From: CAYRES01 sp964423425 | GTDB taxonomy: Bacteria; Actinomycetota; Thermoleophilia; RBG-16-64-13 | Direction of reading: 5' to 3' | DNA length: 64,000 bases | NCBI GenBank assembly: GCA_964423425.1 | Contig: CAYRES010000004.1 | Location: forward strand, 159,010 to 223,009 | Shown: in pieces, positions 48,842-58,222 of the stretch | How the letters are laid out: every line of letters begins with the position of its first letter | Position numbering within the stretch: position 1 is the stretch's first letter | Notes under the pieces: generated by a model | What the model saw: only the letters and a program-made list of their open reading frames with translations | Told to the model about the DNA's origin: nothing | The model's database searches: none | Translations under genes and position numbers: made by a program

Positions 48842-49885
48842 TTGATCAGAGCGAGCATCGTGGGCGCCACCGGTTTCACCGGGGCGGCTCTCACCGACAT
48901 TCTGTGGCGGCATTCGGAGGTGAAGCTGGATGCACTTACATCCATGTCCTTCGCCGGGCGGCGGGTGGACGAGGTGTTCGCTCATCTGCGGGCGGAGGGT
49001 GTGTATGTGCCCTATTCGCCCGAAAGGGTTGCCGCTTCGGAGGTGGTGTTTGTCTGCTACCCGCATGCCGAAGCCCACCCGGTAGTGGCGGAGTGTATCG
49101 CGCAGGGCCAGCGGGTGGTGGACTTGAGTGCCGATTTCCGCCTGCGCGAGCCGTCTGCATACGTAGACTGGTACGGGTTCGACCATCCGCACGAGGATTT
49201 GGTGGCGGCGGCGGTGTACGGACTGCCAGAGCTTCACCGGGAGGCCATTCGCACGGCCCGGGTGGTGGCCAACCCCGGCTGCTATCCCACGAGTGCCATC
49301 CTGGCTGTCGCTCCTCTTGCCAAGACAATGGGCGCGTCTCCCGTCATCATCGATTCCAAGTCCGGGGTGTCGGGAGCGGGTCGCACCGCCACGGAGAAGA
49401 CCCACTTCTGCAGCGTGCACGACAACTTCCGCGCGTACAGTGAAGTGGGGCACCGCCACACCGCGGAGATGGTGCAGGAGATGTCCCTTCTGGCCGGCCG
49501 GCCGGTGCAGGTTTCGTTTACGCCGCACCTTCTTCCCGTCGACCGCGGCATCCTGTCCACCGTCTATCTCGCCCTCGAGGCGGACGCCCTCACGGGTGCC
49601 GTGATGAGCGGTGGGGCAGACCCCGACGCGGTGATCCATCGCGAGTTCGAGTCCTTCTATGCAGCTGAACCCTTTGTCGAGGTGGTCCGGGCGACCCCCT
49701 CCCTCCACGAGGTGAGGGGCACCAATTACCTCCGTCTCTCGGTGCGGTTCGATGCGCGGGCCGGTCTTTTGAAGATCGTGTCGGTGATCGACAACCTCAT
49801 CAAAGGAGCCTCCGGCCAGGCGGTCCAGAACATGAATGTGATGGTAGGTTTTCCCGAAACCATGGGTCTCGAGGCCAGGGCATGA
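48842..49885 (+). CDS. argC: N-acetyl-gamma-glutamyl-phosphate reductase
   Basis: 347 aa from TTG 48842 with GGAAAGGA 7 bases upstream. A longer in-frame reading from 48695 runs through the G/C homopolymer hairpin and is not credible. It opens with the NADP-binding IVGATGFTGAALTDIL. The catalytic Cys is in VANPGCYPTSAI, and the His is in FTPHLLPVDRGI. It performs the third step of arginine synthesis. It overlaps argJ by 4 bases. Confidence 0.92.
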   Translation: MIRASIVGATGFTGAALTDILWRHSEVKLDALTSMSFAGRRVDEVFAHLRAEGVYVPYSPERVAASEVVFVCYPHAEAHPVVAECIAQGQRVVDLSADFRLREPSAYVDWYGFDHPHEDLVAAAVYGLPELHREAIRTARVVANPGCYPTSAILAVAPLAKTMGASPVIIDSKSGVSGAGRTATEKTHFCSVHDNFRAYSEVGHRHTAEMVQEMSLLAGRPVQVSFTPHLLPVDRGILSTVYLALEADALTGAVMSGGADPDAVIHREFESFYAAEPFVEVVRATPSLHEVRGTNYLRLSVRFDARAGLLKIVSVIDNLIKGASGQAVQNMNVMVGFPETMGLEARA

Positions 49886-51183
49886 AGAGGGGTGGCACGC
49901 ACCCGGTGGTGGAGGCTCCGGAGAGCTCGCGGCTCTTCACTCTACCCGATGGGGTGCGCCTGGTCGACAAGGGGGCGCGCCCGCAGGGAATCACCTACCC
50001 TCTGGGCTTCTTGGCTTCGGGAGTCACTGCCGGCATCAAGGAGAGCGGCCGGCGCGACGTGGGGCTTCTGGCGGTGGAGCCCTCGCTGTTGGCCCGGGTG
50101 GCCTCCGCGGCCGTGTACACGAGCAATGCCTATGCCGCTGCTCCCGTCATCGTCAGCCAGCGGGACACCGTGGCGTCGACCATCAGCGCCGTAGTGGTGA
50201 ACTCCGGCAACGCGAACGCCTGCACGGGAAAACAGGGGCTGGCGGTCGCCCGGGCGATGCAAAAGGAGGCCGCGAGGCAGTTGGACCTGCCGGCGGCCCG
50301 GGTGGCGGTGGCCTCCACCGGCATCATCGGTGAGCTCCTCGACCCGGAGGTGGTCGCCGGGGGCATCCGGCAGGCGGCGGCGGTGCTTCAGCCTTTCGGC
50401 GGGCAGGATTTCCTCGAGGCCATCATGACCACCGATCGCTTCTCCAAAGCTTGTGCGCTCGAGGTGGAGACGAAGGACGGCACGGTCCGCCTGGGTGGTT
50501 GCGCCAAAGGTGCGGGGATGATAGCTCCGGGCATGGCCACCATGATCTGCGTGGTCACGACCGACGCCGCCCTCACTCCCGGCGTCGCGAGGAGCCTGCT
50601 CACGCGCGAGATCGGGCGCACATTCAATCGGGTGTCGGTCGACGGGCAGATGAGCACCAACGACTGCGTGTTCCTTCTTTCCAACGGCGCTTCGGGAGTG
50701 TACCTGACGGCGGCTGGAGCCACTCAGTTCGGCTCGGCTCTGCGGGCCCTACTCCTGCGGCTCTGCCTCATGATGGTGGCCGACGGTGAGGGCGCCACCA
50801 AGATCGTTCATCTGCGGGTTCGCGGAGCCGGCGGTGACGACGAGGCGAGGAGGGTGGCCCGGGCGGTGGCTGATTCGCCGCTGGTGAAGACGGCTATGTA
50901 CGGCTCCGACCCCAACTGGGGGCGGATCCTGTGTGCGGCGGGTACGGTGCTCGCCGGGAGAGCGCTTCCGCGCACCTACCTGGAGATAGGTGGGGTGCGG
51001 GTGGTTCAGGACTCACGGGCCGTGTCCTTGACGCCGGAGTCGGTGAGGGCGCTCCGCGCGCACATGGCCGGGAGCGAGGTAGAGATTCTTCTTCACTTGG
51101 GCCAGGGTCGCGCGCACGACGAAGTGTACTTCTCCGATCTGGGCCATGAGTACGTGAATATCAACGCCGAGTACCATACCTAA
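49882..51183 (+). CDS. argJ: Glutamate N-acetyltransferase / ornithine acetyltransferase
   Basis: 433 aa. The autocleavage site is in KGAGMIAPGMATMICV (cleavage before the Thr), preceded by SGNANACTG. It recycles the acetyl group from acetylornithine to glutamate. Whether it also uses acetyl-CoA is not deducible. The pathway therefore does not strictly need an argE or, in steady state, argA. ATGA overlap with argC. Confidence 0.93.
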   Translation: MKRGGTHPVVEAPESSRLFTLPDGVRLVDKGARPQGITYPLGFLASGVTAGIKESGRRDVGLLAVEPSLLARVASAAVYTSNAYAAAPVIVSQRDTVASTISAVVVNSGNANACTGKQGLAVARAMQKEAARQLDLPAARVAVASTGIIGELLDPEVVAGGIRQAAAVLQPFGGQDFLEAIMTTDRFSKACALEVETKDGTVRLGGCAKGAGMIAPGMATMICVVTTDAALTPGVARSLLTREIGRTFNRVSVDGQMSTNDCVFLLSNGASGVYLTAAGATQFGSALRALLLRLCLMMVADGEGATKIVHLRVRGAGGDDEARRVARAVADSPLVKTAMYGSDPNWGRILCAAGTVLAGRALPRTYLEIGGVRVVQDSRAVSLTPESVRALRAHMAGSEVEILLHLGQGRAHDEVYFSDLGHEYVNINAEYHT

Positions 51184-51196
51184 GGGCGGGCGGGCT

Positions 51197-52117
51197 ATGC
51201 GCGAGGTCTATCGGAAACGAGTAGAGACTCTGCTTGAGGCGCTGCCGTACATCCGGCTGTTCAGCGGCAAGTCGGTGGTGATCAAATACGGCGGAGCGGC
51301 CATGACGTCGGTCGACCTCAAGGAGGAGTTCGCCACCGACATTGTTCTGTTGCGCTATGTGGGTATCCGGCCCATCATCGTGCACGGTGGCGGCTCCGAA
51401 GTGAGCGACCTTATGGGGAAGCTCGATCTCCCTGTGCGCTTCGTGGACGGGCTTCGGGTGACCGACCGGGCAGCCATGGAAGTGGCCCGTATGGTGCTGG
51501 TGGGGAAAGTCAACAAGGAGATCGTCACGCTCATCAACCGCTTTGGAGCAAAGGCTGTGGGGCTGGGTGGTGAGGACGGCCTGCTCCTCAGGGCGCGGAA
51601 GATTGAGCGTAGAGGGCGGGACGGCAGTCCGCTCGACTTGGGGTTGGTCGGTGAGGTGAGTGGCGTCAACACACAACTGCTCGGTCTTCTCGAAGCCGAC
51701 TACGTACCCGTCATCGCCACGGTGGGCACGAATGAGTTGGGCGAGACATTCAACATCAACGCCGATACCGCGGCGGCCGCCATCGCTGGAGCTTTGGCGG
51801 CAGAGAAGCTGATCTTCTTGACCGACGTGGCAGGCGTATATCTGGATGTGGAGGATGAGAACAGCCGCATCTCTGAGATGACGAGCAATGAGGCCTGCGG
51901 CCTGATCGAGAGCGGCCAGGTCTCCGACGGCATGATCCCAAAACTGGAGGCCGTGCTGGCGGCCTTGGAGCTGGGGGTGGGAGCGGCGCATATCATCGAC
52001 GGTCGCTTGGCGCACTCGGTGCTCTTGGAGATTCTCACCGACGATGCGGGAGTGGGCACGAAGATCACTCCCTCCGCTCACCTGCGGAGGCCTGAACCGG
52101 CCGCGAACTCCATGTGA
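51197..52117 (+). CDS. argB: N-acetylglutamate kinase
   Basis: 306 aa. Amino-acid-kinase fold: VVIKYGGAAM (ATP phosphate site), PIIVHGGGSEVSDLM, then FNINADTAAAAIAGAL and EKLIFLTDVAGVY. An N-terminal helix (VYRKRVETLLEALPYIRLFSGKS), about 25 residues ahead of the core, is typical of arginine-inhibited hexameric NAGKs. I infer feedback inhibition by arginine. Confidence 0.93.
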   Translation: MREVYRKRVETLLEALPYIRLFSGKSVVIKYGGAAMTSVDLKEEFATDIVLLRYVGIRPIIVHGGGSEVSDLMGKLDLPVRFVDGLRVTDRAAMEVARMVLVGKVNKEIVTLINRFGAKAVGLGGEDGLLLRARKIERRGRDGSPLDLGLVGEVSGVNTQLLGLLEADYVPVIATVGTNELGETFNINADTAAAAIAGALAAEKLIFLTDVAGVYLDVEDENSRISEMTSNEACGLIESGQVSDGMIPKLEAVLAALELGVGAAHIIDGRLAHSVLLEILTDDAGVGTKITPSAHLRRPEPAANSM

Positions 52118-52180
52118 GGTGAGGAGCGAGGCGTGGCTTTCGTGGTCGATAGCGGTATTGGCGGATCTGAAGGAGGGCGG

Positions 52181-53407
52181 ATGAGCGGGGCAGACGGACC
52201 GGCGGCGGCGGTGGAGGATTCGCAGGTGTGGGATATGGACCGCGGGTACGTGCTTCCCACCTACGCGCGTCAGCCCCTCGAGGTTGTCGCAGGCCGAGGG
52301 AGCGAGGTCCAAGGAGCCGATGGCCGCTGGTACCTGGACTTCGTGATGGGTATCTCGGTGAATAACTTTGGCCACTGCCACCCCCATGTGGTGAAGGCGG
52401 TTCGTGACCAGGTGGGCCGGCTGGTGAGCTGCTCCAATCTCTATCTCACTGCCCCCCAAGCCCGTCTGGCCGCGCGTCTGTCCGTACATGCGGAGGGCGG
52501 GAAGGTCTTCTTCTGTAACAGCGGGGCCGAGGCCAACGAAGCGGCCATCAAGATAGCCCGCAAGCGGGCGCAATCCAGAGGCCAGGAGCGTATCATCGCC
52601 CTCCAGGAGGCCTTCCACGGTAGAACCATGGCGACACTCAGCGCGACCGGCCAGCCGGGCAAGCAGAAGCCTTTCGCGCCTCTTCTTCCCGGATTCACTC
52701 ATGTGCCGGCCAACGATGTCGAAGTCCTGCGGGCGGCCTTCGCTTCCGGCGGGGTGGCGGCGTTCATGGCGGAACCTGTCCAAGGCGAGGCGGGAGCGAA
52801 GATCGTGGCCCCTGAGTACCTGCAGGAAGCCGAACGCCTGTGCCGCAGCGCAGACGCCCTACTCATACTCGACGAGGTGCAAACGGGCATGGGCAGGTGC
52901 GGTTCCCCGTTCGCCTACCAACGCTACGGCCTCGATCCCGACGTGGTGACACTTGCCAAGAGTCTGGCCGGCGGGCTTCCCATGGGCGCTCTCATCGCCC
53001 GGAACGAAGCGGAGGGCGTGCTCGAGGCGGGAGACCACGGCTCCACGTTCGGGGGCGGGCCCGTGGTGGCCGCAGCTGCTCTGGCGATGCTCGACCTGCT
53101 TGAGCAGCCGGGGCTCTTCGAGGAAGTCGAGGAGCGGGGACAGCGCTTGGAAGGGTGGCTTCTGAAGCTCGTTGAAGCCGGGGCGGCCAAGGAGGTGCGC
53201 AGGCTGGGGCTCCTCGCAGGAGTCGATGTGGTGCAGCCCGTGGCCAAAGAGGTGGTGGCGGCAGGCCTCACGAAAGGTATCCTCCTCAACGCGACCTCCG
53301 ACGTCACCCTCCGCTTTCTGCCCCCGCTCACGGTGGCTGAGTCCGACATAGACCGCGTGGGCCTGTTTCTTCAGGACGAGCTCGTAGAGCGATGCGGGAA
53401 GCGGTGA
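52181..53407 (+). CDS. argD: Acetylornithine aminotransferase
   Basis: 408 aa from ATG 52181 (AAGGAGG 4 bases upstream); GTG 52133, which also has a GAGGAG, is an alternative adding 16 residues. Class III PLP fold: YVLPTYARQPLEVVAGRG, VFFCNSGAEANEAAIK, LILDEVQTGMGRCGSPF, and the PLP Lys in VVTLAKSLAGGLPMGAL. It converts N-acetylglutamate semialdehyde to N-acetylornithine and may also act in lysine synthesis. The next gene is argR; an argF, usual here, is missing. Confidence 0.92.
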   Translation: MSGADGPAAAVEDSQVWDMDRGYVLPTYARQPLEVVAGRGSEVQGADGRWYLDFVMGISVNNFGHCHPHVVKAVRDQVGRLVSCSNLYLTAPQARLAARLSVHAEGGKVFFCNSGAEANEAAIKIARKRAQSRGQERIIALQEAFHGRTMATLSATGQPGKQKPFAPLLPGFTHVPANDVEVLRAAFASGGVAAFMAEPVQGEAGAKIVAPEYLQEAERLCRSADALLILDEVQTGMGRCGSPFAYQRYGLDPDVVTLAKSLAGGLPMGALIARNEAEGVLEAGDHGSTFGGGPVVAAAALAMLDLLEQPGLFEEVEERGQRLEGWLLKLVEAGAAKEVRRLGLLAGVDVVQPVAKEVVAAGLTKGILLNATSDVTLRFLPPLTVAESDIDRVGLFLQDELVERCGKR

Positions 53408-53409
53408 GC

Positions 53410-53871
53410 ATGATGCTGAGCAAGAGGAGCAGGCAACAACTCATCAGGAACCTGGTCGGCCAGCAGCGCATCAGCACGCAGATCGAGTTGGTGAACAACC
53501 TGAAGTCCTTCGGCTGCGAGGTGACTCAAGCCACCGTGAGCCGGGACATCCGTGAGCTGGGCTTGGAGAAGGGCCGTGACTCCATGGGCCGGGCCCGCTA
53601 CGTGTTGCCCGACAACGACGGACGGCGCGATCCGGTGGCTGCCTGTGGGCGTATGCTGCGGGAGTTCGCCGTGGAGGTCACCCCGGCCCAGAATCTCGTG
53701 GTGGTGAAATCGGAGGTGGGAACGGCTCCCGGCATGGGCCGGGTCATCGACCAACTCGATCACGAGCTCATCATCGGTACGGTTGCCGGCGACGACACTG
53801 TGCTCATAGTGACGGAAGACGGTGAGGCGGCCCTCCGGCTCGCCTCATACCTCAAAGAACTGGGAGGCTGA
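53410..53871 (+). CDS. argR: Arginine repressor ArgR
   Basis: 153 aa from ATG 53410; the frame is open from 53392, overlapping argD. The N-terminal winged HTH contains ISTQIELVNNLKSFGCEVTQATVSRDIRELGLEK. The C-terminal arginine-binding oligomerisation domain has QNLVVVKSEVGTAPGMGRVID and the Asp-rich IGTVAGDDTVLIV. It should repress its own operon when arginine is plentiful, perhaps through the dyad at the argC promoter. Confidence 0.93.
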   Translation: MMLSKRSRQQLIRNLVGQQRISTQIELVNNLKSFGCEVTQATVSRDIRELGLEKGRDSMGRARYVLPDNDGRRDPVAACGRMLREFAVEVTPAQNLVVVKSEVGTAPGMGRVIDQLDHELIIGTVAGDDTVLIVTEDGEAALRLASYLKELGG

Positions 53872-53877
53872 CCCAAG

Positions 53878-55113
53878 ATGGCACGCCAACTCTGTGTGCT
53901 CGCGTACTCCGGAGGACTCGACACCTCCGCCCTCATTCCGTACCTCCGGGAGGAGTATGATCTCGATGTGATTGCGGCATTGGTCGATGTGGGGCGGGCC
54001 AAGGACCTCGATAGTCTGAGGCAACGGGCTCTCACCGCTGGCGCGCTGGATTCGGTGGTCATAGACGCCCGCGAGGAGTTTGCCCGCGACTTCGTGGCGC
54101 CGGCACTCATGGGCAATGCGCTCTACGAGGGCAAGTATCCGTTGGTGGCAGCGCTGTCGCGCCCGCTCATCTGCAAGGAGATCGTGCGATTGGCGCATGA
54201 ACGGGGTGCAAAGGTGGTCGCCCACGGCTGCACCGGCAAGGGCAACGACCAGGTGAGATTCGACATCTCCTTGCGCTGTCTCGATCCCTCCCTCACCATC
54301 TTGGGGCCGGCTCGGGAATGGGGCATGAATCGCGAGCAAATCCTTGACTACTGCTCCTCACGCTGCATCGATATCCCCCTGACCAAGAAGAACCCCTTCT
54401 CCATCGATGAGAACCTGTGGGGACGCACCATCGAGTGCGGGGAACTCGAAGACTCCTGGGCTCCCGTACCCGAGGAAGCCTTCACCGAGACGGCAAATCC
54501 CAGCGAGGCACCCGCCGAGCCCGAAGAGGTCGTGGTCTCGTTCGAGGCAGGCCTTCCGGTGGCGGTCAACGGGGAGCGTATGGACTTGATCCCCCTCATC
54601 AAGGTGATGGACGAGACCGCCGGCCGGCACGGTTACGGCCGGGTGGACATGATCGAGAATCGCCTTGTGGGCATCAAGAGTCGGGAGATCTACGAGGTGC
54701 CGGGTGCCTTGGCTCTCATCAAGGCCCACAAGGAGGTTGAAGACCTCGTCCTCACCCGTGACCTGCTGCACTTCAAGCGTGGCATCGACGACCGCATTGC
54801 CGACTGCATCTATGATGCGCAGTGGTACAGCCCCCTCTTCTCGGCGCTCAAAGCCTTCGTCCTCGACACGCAGAAGTGGGTGAGCGGTGACGTGCGGCTC
54901 CGCCTCTTCAAAGGCTCCTGCGAAGTGGTGGGCCGGCGTTCGCCTTACTCGATCTATATAGAGCGTCTCGCCACATACGGCGACGATGACGAGTTCAGCC
55001 ACGATGCGGCCGTCGGCTTCATCAAGCTGTGGGGACTTCCACTGGAGGTGGCGGCTATGCGTGACCAGGGCCTTCTGAAAGACGGCAAAGCGGCTCTGAA
55101 TCCGGTGGAGTGA
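53878..55113 (+). CDS. argG: Argininosuccinate synthase
   Basis: 411 aa. The ATP pyrophosphatase motif is LAYSGGLDTSALIPYL. GCTGKGNDQVRFD binds substrate, and FSIDENLWGRTIECG and DVRLRLFKGSCEVVGRRSPYSIY are typical of type 1 ArgG. It joins citrulline and aspartate. ATG start, 6 bases after argR. Confidence 0.95.
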   Translation: MARQLCVLAYSGGLDTSALIPYLREEYDLDVIAALVDVGRAKDLDSLRQRALTAGALDSVVIDAREEFARDFVAPALMGNALYEGKYPLVAALSRPLICKEIVRLAHERGAKVVAHGCTGKGNDQVRFDISLRCLDPSLTILGPAREWGMNREQILDYCSSRCIDIPLTKKNPFSIDENLWGRTIECGELEDSWAPVPEEAFTETANPSEAPAEPEEVVVSFEAGLPVAVNGERMDLIPLIKVMDETAGRHGYGRVDMIENRLVGIKSREIYEVPGALALIKAHKEVEDLVLTRDLLHFKRGIDDRIADCIYDAQWYSPLFSALKAFVLDTQKWVSGDVRLRLFKGSCEVVGRRSPYSIYIERLATYGDDDEFSHDAAVGFIKLWGLPLEVAAMRDQGLLKDGKAALNPVE

Positions 55114-55116
55114 CGT

Positions 55117-56550
55117 GTGACCGGAGGGCCGGACAAGAAGCCGTGGGGAGGCCGCTTCGAAGAGGCTCAAGCGCCGCTCTTCGAGCGCCTGAACGCGTCG
55201 CTGCCCTTCGATCACGTGCTTGCTCCCTTCGACGTCGCTGGGAGCAAGGCTCACGTGCGGATGCTGGCCTCCATCGGCGTGCTGACCACTGAGGAGCGTG
55301 ACACCTTGCTGTCTGGGCTCGAGCAGGTCCTCTCGGAGGTTGAGGCGGGCGTGCTCAGGTTCGAGCTTGACGATGAGGATATCCATATGGCGGTGGAGCG
55401 GAGACTCACCGAGATCGTAGGTCCCCTGGGTGGTAAGGTGCATACGGGCCGTAGCCGCAACGATCAGGTGGCCCTCGATCTGCAGCTGTATCTGCGCGAG
55501 GCCGTGCGGGGCCACGTGGCCCGCACCACCACCCTGCTCCAGACCCTCCTCGATCAGGCCACGACACACACGCAGGTACTTCTCCCCGGCTACACTCATC
55601 TTCAGCGGGCACAGCCGGTGTCGCTGGCCTTCCACCTCCTCGCGTACTTCTTCATGCTGATGCGCGATGCGGAGAGGTTGTGCGGCTGGTTCTCCCGCAG
55701 CTGGATGCCTCTGGGTGCAGGAGCGCTGGCCGGGGTCAACTACCCGTTGGATCGGGAAGCGGTAGCCGCTGAGCTCGGGTTCCGCAAGGTGGCGCCGAAC
55801 GCCATGGACGCTGTAGCCTCCCGCGACGTGTGCTTCGAATACCTCGCGGTGACCACCACGCTCGCTCTCACCCTCTCGCGCCTGGCCGAGGAGATAGTAC
55901 TGTGGACCAGCGCGGAGTTCGGGTTTGCCCGGCTGTCCGATGCGTGGAGCTCCGGTTCGAGCATCATGCCGCAGAAGCGCAATCCCGACGGTGCGGAGCT
56001 GGTGCGGGCGAAAGCAGCCGGATTTCTGGGCAGGCTGACCTCGCTCGGCACACTGATCAAGGGGCTCCCCCTCGCCTACAACAAGGATCTTCAGGAGGAC
56101 AAGCTCTACGTGTTCGCGTCCCGACATGAACTCGACCTGTGTCTCGAGTCCCTTCACGCCATGCTGAACCACCTCTCCTTCCGGCCTGTTGAGATGCGAC
56201 GGGCTGCCGAGGGGGGGTATGCACAAGCCACCGATGTGGCCGACTACCTGGTTGGGCGCGGGTTACCGTTCCGTGAGGCCCACCGGGTGGTGGGCCGTCT
56301 CGTGGCGGTTGCGGATGCGGAAGGAAAGGCGCTCTCGGCCTTCTCCGTCGAGGAGCTTGAGGGCTTCAGCCCCCTCTTTGACGAAGACGTGTCGGGGCTG
56401 ATGACACTTGAGAAGGTGGTCGAGGCGAAGCGCTCCCCGGGCGGTACCGCTCCCCCGCGCGTGACGGAGCAGCTGCGGGAGGCCTCCTTCGTGCTCGAAC
56501 ACCTGAGGGCTGAAGGCGAACGTCTGAGCGGGAGCCGTGGACCCGCGTAG
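55117..56550 (+). CDS. argH: Argininosuccinate lyase
   Basis: 477 aa, GTG start 3 bases after argG. Fumarase/aspartase superfamily: WGGRFEEAQAPLFERLNAS, HTGRSRNDQVALDLQLYL, LLPGYTHLQRAQPVS, and the signature loop GSSIMPQKRNPDGAELVRAKA with the catalytic Ser. It releases fumarate and arginine, the last step of the pathway. It closes the arginine operon; a strong hairpin follows at 56583. Confidence 0.95.
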   Translation: MTGGPDKKPWGGRFEEAQAPLFERLNASLPFDHVLAPFDVAGSKAHVRMLASIGVLTTEERDTLLSGLEQVLSEVEAGVLRFELDDEDIHMAVERRLTEIVGPLGGKVHTGRSRNDQVALDLQLYLREAVRGHVARTTTLLQTLLDQATTHTQVLLPGYTHLQRAQPVSLAFHLLAYFFMLMRDAERLCGWFSRSWMPLGAGALAGVNYPLDREAVAAELGFRKVAPNAMDAVASRDVCFEYLAVTTTLALTLSRLAEEIVLWTSAEFGFARLSDAWSSGSSIMPQKRNPDGAELVRAKAAGFLGRLTSLGTLIKGLPLAYNKDLQEDKLYVFASRHELDLCLESLHAMLNHLSFRPVEMRRAAEGGYAQATDVADYLVGRGLPFREAHRVVGRLVAVADAEGKALSAFSVEELEGFSPLFDEDVSGLMTLEKVVEAKRSPGGTAPPRVTEQLREASFVLEHLRAEGERLSGSRGPA

Positions 56551-56567
56551 CCGACGTGGGAGAGCCC

Positions 56568-57242
56568 GTGCCGCACGGTGAGGAGGGCGCAGCCGGCGGG
56601 CCGCAACGGCCCGCCGGCTGCGCCCTCACCCCCGCCTTCTTCGCCCGGTCCGCCGACGAAGTGGCGCGAGATCTCTTGGGGAAGATCATCTGGCGGGATG
56701 GCGTGGGGGGTGGGAGGATCGTGGAGGTGGAGGCCTATCTGCCCACAGAGGATCCGGCCTCCCATGCCCACAGGGGCCGCACGGCTCGGAACGCGGCCAT
56801 GTTCGGTCCTCCCGGCACCATATATGTGTTCCTCATTTACGGTATGCACCGTCTTCTCAATCTGGTCTGCGACGGAGAAGGCGTGGGGAGTGCGGTGTTG
56901 CTGAGGTCGTTCGAGCCACTCGGGGATACGTCCGTGCTGGAGCGGAACCGAGGCGCCGGGAAGCCTTTGCGCGAAAGGAGTAGAATCGCCCGAGGGCCGG
57001 GTAACGTCGGCCGGGCGCTGGGCGCCGAGCTTGGGTGGAACGGAGGCAGCCTGGGAGGGCCGGAAGGCCTGGTGGTGCTGGACGATGGGGCGAGGCCCGA
57101 GTTGGCGGTCACTTCACGTCTCGGCATCTCGTTGGGCAGAGAACTGCAACTTCGTTATGTACAGGTGGGGTGTTTCCCAGCAGTTCGGTCGAGAGCCGCC
57201 GGTCGGCAAGGGCAATCTACCAAGGAAGGAAAGAGCCGTTGA
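56568..57242 (+). CDS. 3-methyladenine DNA glycosylase (Mpg/AAG family)
   Basis: 224 aa from GTG 56568 (GGGAG 5 bases upstream); GTG 56556 is also possible. AAG-fold motifs: DLLGKIIWRDG, GRIVEVEAYLPTEDPASHAHRG (with the catalytic Glu), NAAMFGPPGTIYVFLIYGMHRLLNLVC and ARGPGNVGRALG. It excises alkylated purines. The first ~20 residues are encoded by a 20-bp perfect hairpin and are unlike the family, so they are probably dispensable. It overlaps the next gene by 4 bases. Confidence 0.88.
   Translation: MPHGEEGAAGGPQRPAGCALTPAFFARSADEVARDLLGKIIWRDGVGGGRIVEVEAYLPTEDPASHAHRGRTARNAAMFGPPGTIYVFLIYGMHRLLNLVCDGEGVGSAVLLRSFEPLGDTSVLERNRGAGKPLRERSRIARGPGNVGRALGAELGWNGGSLGGPEGLVVLDDGARPELAVTSRLGISLGRELQLRYVQVGCFPAVRSRAAGRQGQSTKEGKSR
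56583..56627 (+). terminator. 20-bp hairpin inside the mpg 5' coding region
   Basis: Arms 56583-56602 and 56608-56627 are exact complements with a 5-base loop. It follows argH by 32 bases and overlaps the first codons of mpg. It is probably the arginine-operon terminator/attenuator or a limiter of mpg translation. There is no T-tract. Confidence 0.55.
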
Positions 57243-58198
57243 AGCTGCGCGAAGTATACGAGACGGCCGTACTGAAGGGCAAAGAAGCCGACCCACGCGG
57301 GAACAAGGGCATAGAGCGCGTCCTCAGGCTGGCGAAAGAGGAGTACGAGGCTCTGCCGGAGGCACAACGGTGGGAGTTCGATGAGGAGCGGCTCACGAAT
57401 CCTTTCACCGACACTCGTATTCTCGTGGGCGACCCAGAGGCGGAAGTGGCCCGCATGCTGGTTGGAATCGACATCCAGGTCGGGGAGATCCTGCTGGCCG
57501 ACCGCCTACGGGAGCGAGGCACGGGGGTCGATGTCGTGCTCGCCCACCACCCGGAGGGCCGGGCTCTCGCCGAGCTCGACAAGGTGATGCCGGTGCAGCC
57601 CGACATCTGGCGTTCCAACGGCGTCCCCATCGGTTTTGGAGAAGCGGTTATGGAGAAGCGCATGGCCGAGATACAGCGCTACTTCCATTCGGCGAACACC
57701 CAACAGTCCATCGACGCCGCCCGGCTTCTCGAGGTGCCGCTGATATGCTGCCACACACCGGCCGACAACAGCGTGCAGGAGTTCCTGCGCCGCCGTTTCG
57801 AAGGGCTCGATGAGGATGCCACGCTGGGTGACGTCATGGAGTCGCTCAAGGAGCTTGCTGAGTACCGTGAGGCCGTCATCCTGGGCGTGGGCCCGGTGCT
57901 GTTCCTGGGCGAGCCGGGGCGGCGCGCGGGCAAGATTATGGTCGATATGACTGGTGGTACCGGCGGACCGGTGGAGGCTCTCGATCGGTTGGCCGCAGCA
58001 GGGGTCGGTACCATCGTGGGAATGCACATGAGTGAGGATCATCGCAAGAAAGCCGAAGAGTTGCACATGAACGTGGTGATTGCCGGACATCACGCCTCTG
58101 ACTCATTGGGCATGAATCTCCTCATCGACGAATTCGAGAGGCAGGGAGTATCGACAGTGGCGTGTTCCGGCTTCACCAGGGTGAGCCGCGCCTCGTAG
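57239..58198 (+). CDS. Nif3-like family protein
   Basis: 319 aa from TTG 57239 (overlapping the mpg stop; AAGGAAGGAAAG upstream). Similar in layout to 'NGG1p-interacting factor 3' proteins of anaerobic bacteria. The N-terminal ~70 residues are helical and charged. Metal-ligand-like motifs are VDVVLAHHPEGRAL and GTIVGMHMSEDHRKKAEELH followed by VVIAGHHASDSLGMN. No catalytic role is established. It differs from the Nif3-RNase H fusion earlier in the window, lacking the PII-like insert. Confidence is moderate because the family match is from memory of motifs. Confidence 0.65.
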   Translation: MKLREVYETAVLKGKEADPRGNKGIERVLRLAKEEYEALPEAQRWEFDEERLTNPFTDTRILVGDPEAEVARMLVGIDIQVGEILLADRLRERGTGVDVVLAHHPEGRALAELDKVMPVQPDIWRSNGVPIGFGEAVMEKRMAEIQRYFHSANTQQSIDAARLLEVPLICCHTPADNSVQEFLRRRFEGLDEDATLGDVMESLKELAEYREAVILGVGPVLFLGEPGRRAGKIMVDMTGGTGGPVEALDRLAAAGVGTIVGMHMSEDHRKKAEELHMNVVIAGHHASDSLGMNLLIDEFERQGVSTVACSGFTRVSRAS

Positions 58199-58222
58199 TA
58201 GAGGGTGGTTCGCGCTCCCCGC

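Noticed and set aside
51161..52783. 540-codon minus-strand frame opposite argB-argD
   Set aside because: It covers well-supported arg genes; composition is shadow-like (His/Arg-rich) with no motif or ribosome site.
54358..56226. 622-codon minus-strand frame opposite argG-argH
   Set aside because: Same reason: complementary to two intact enzymes, no family signature.
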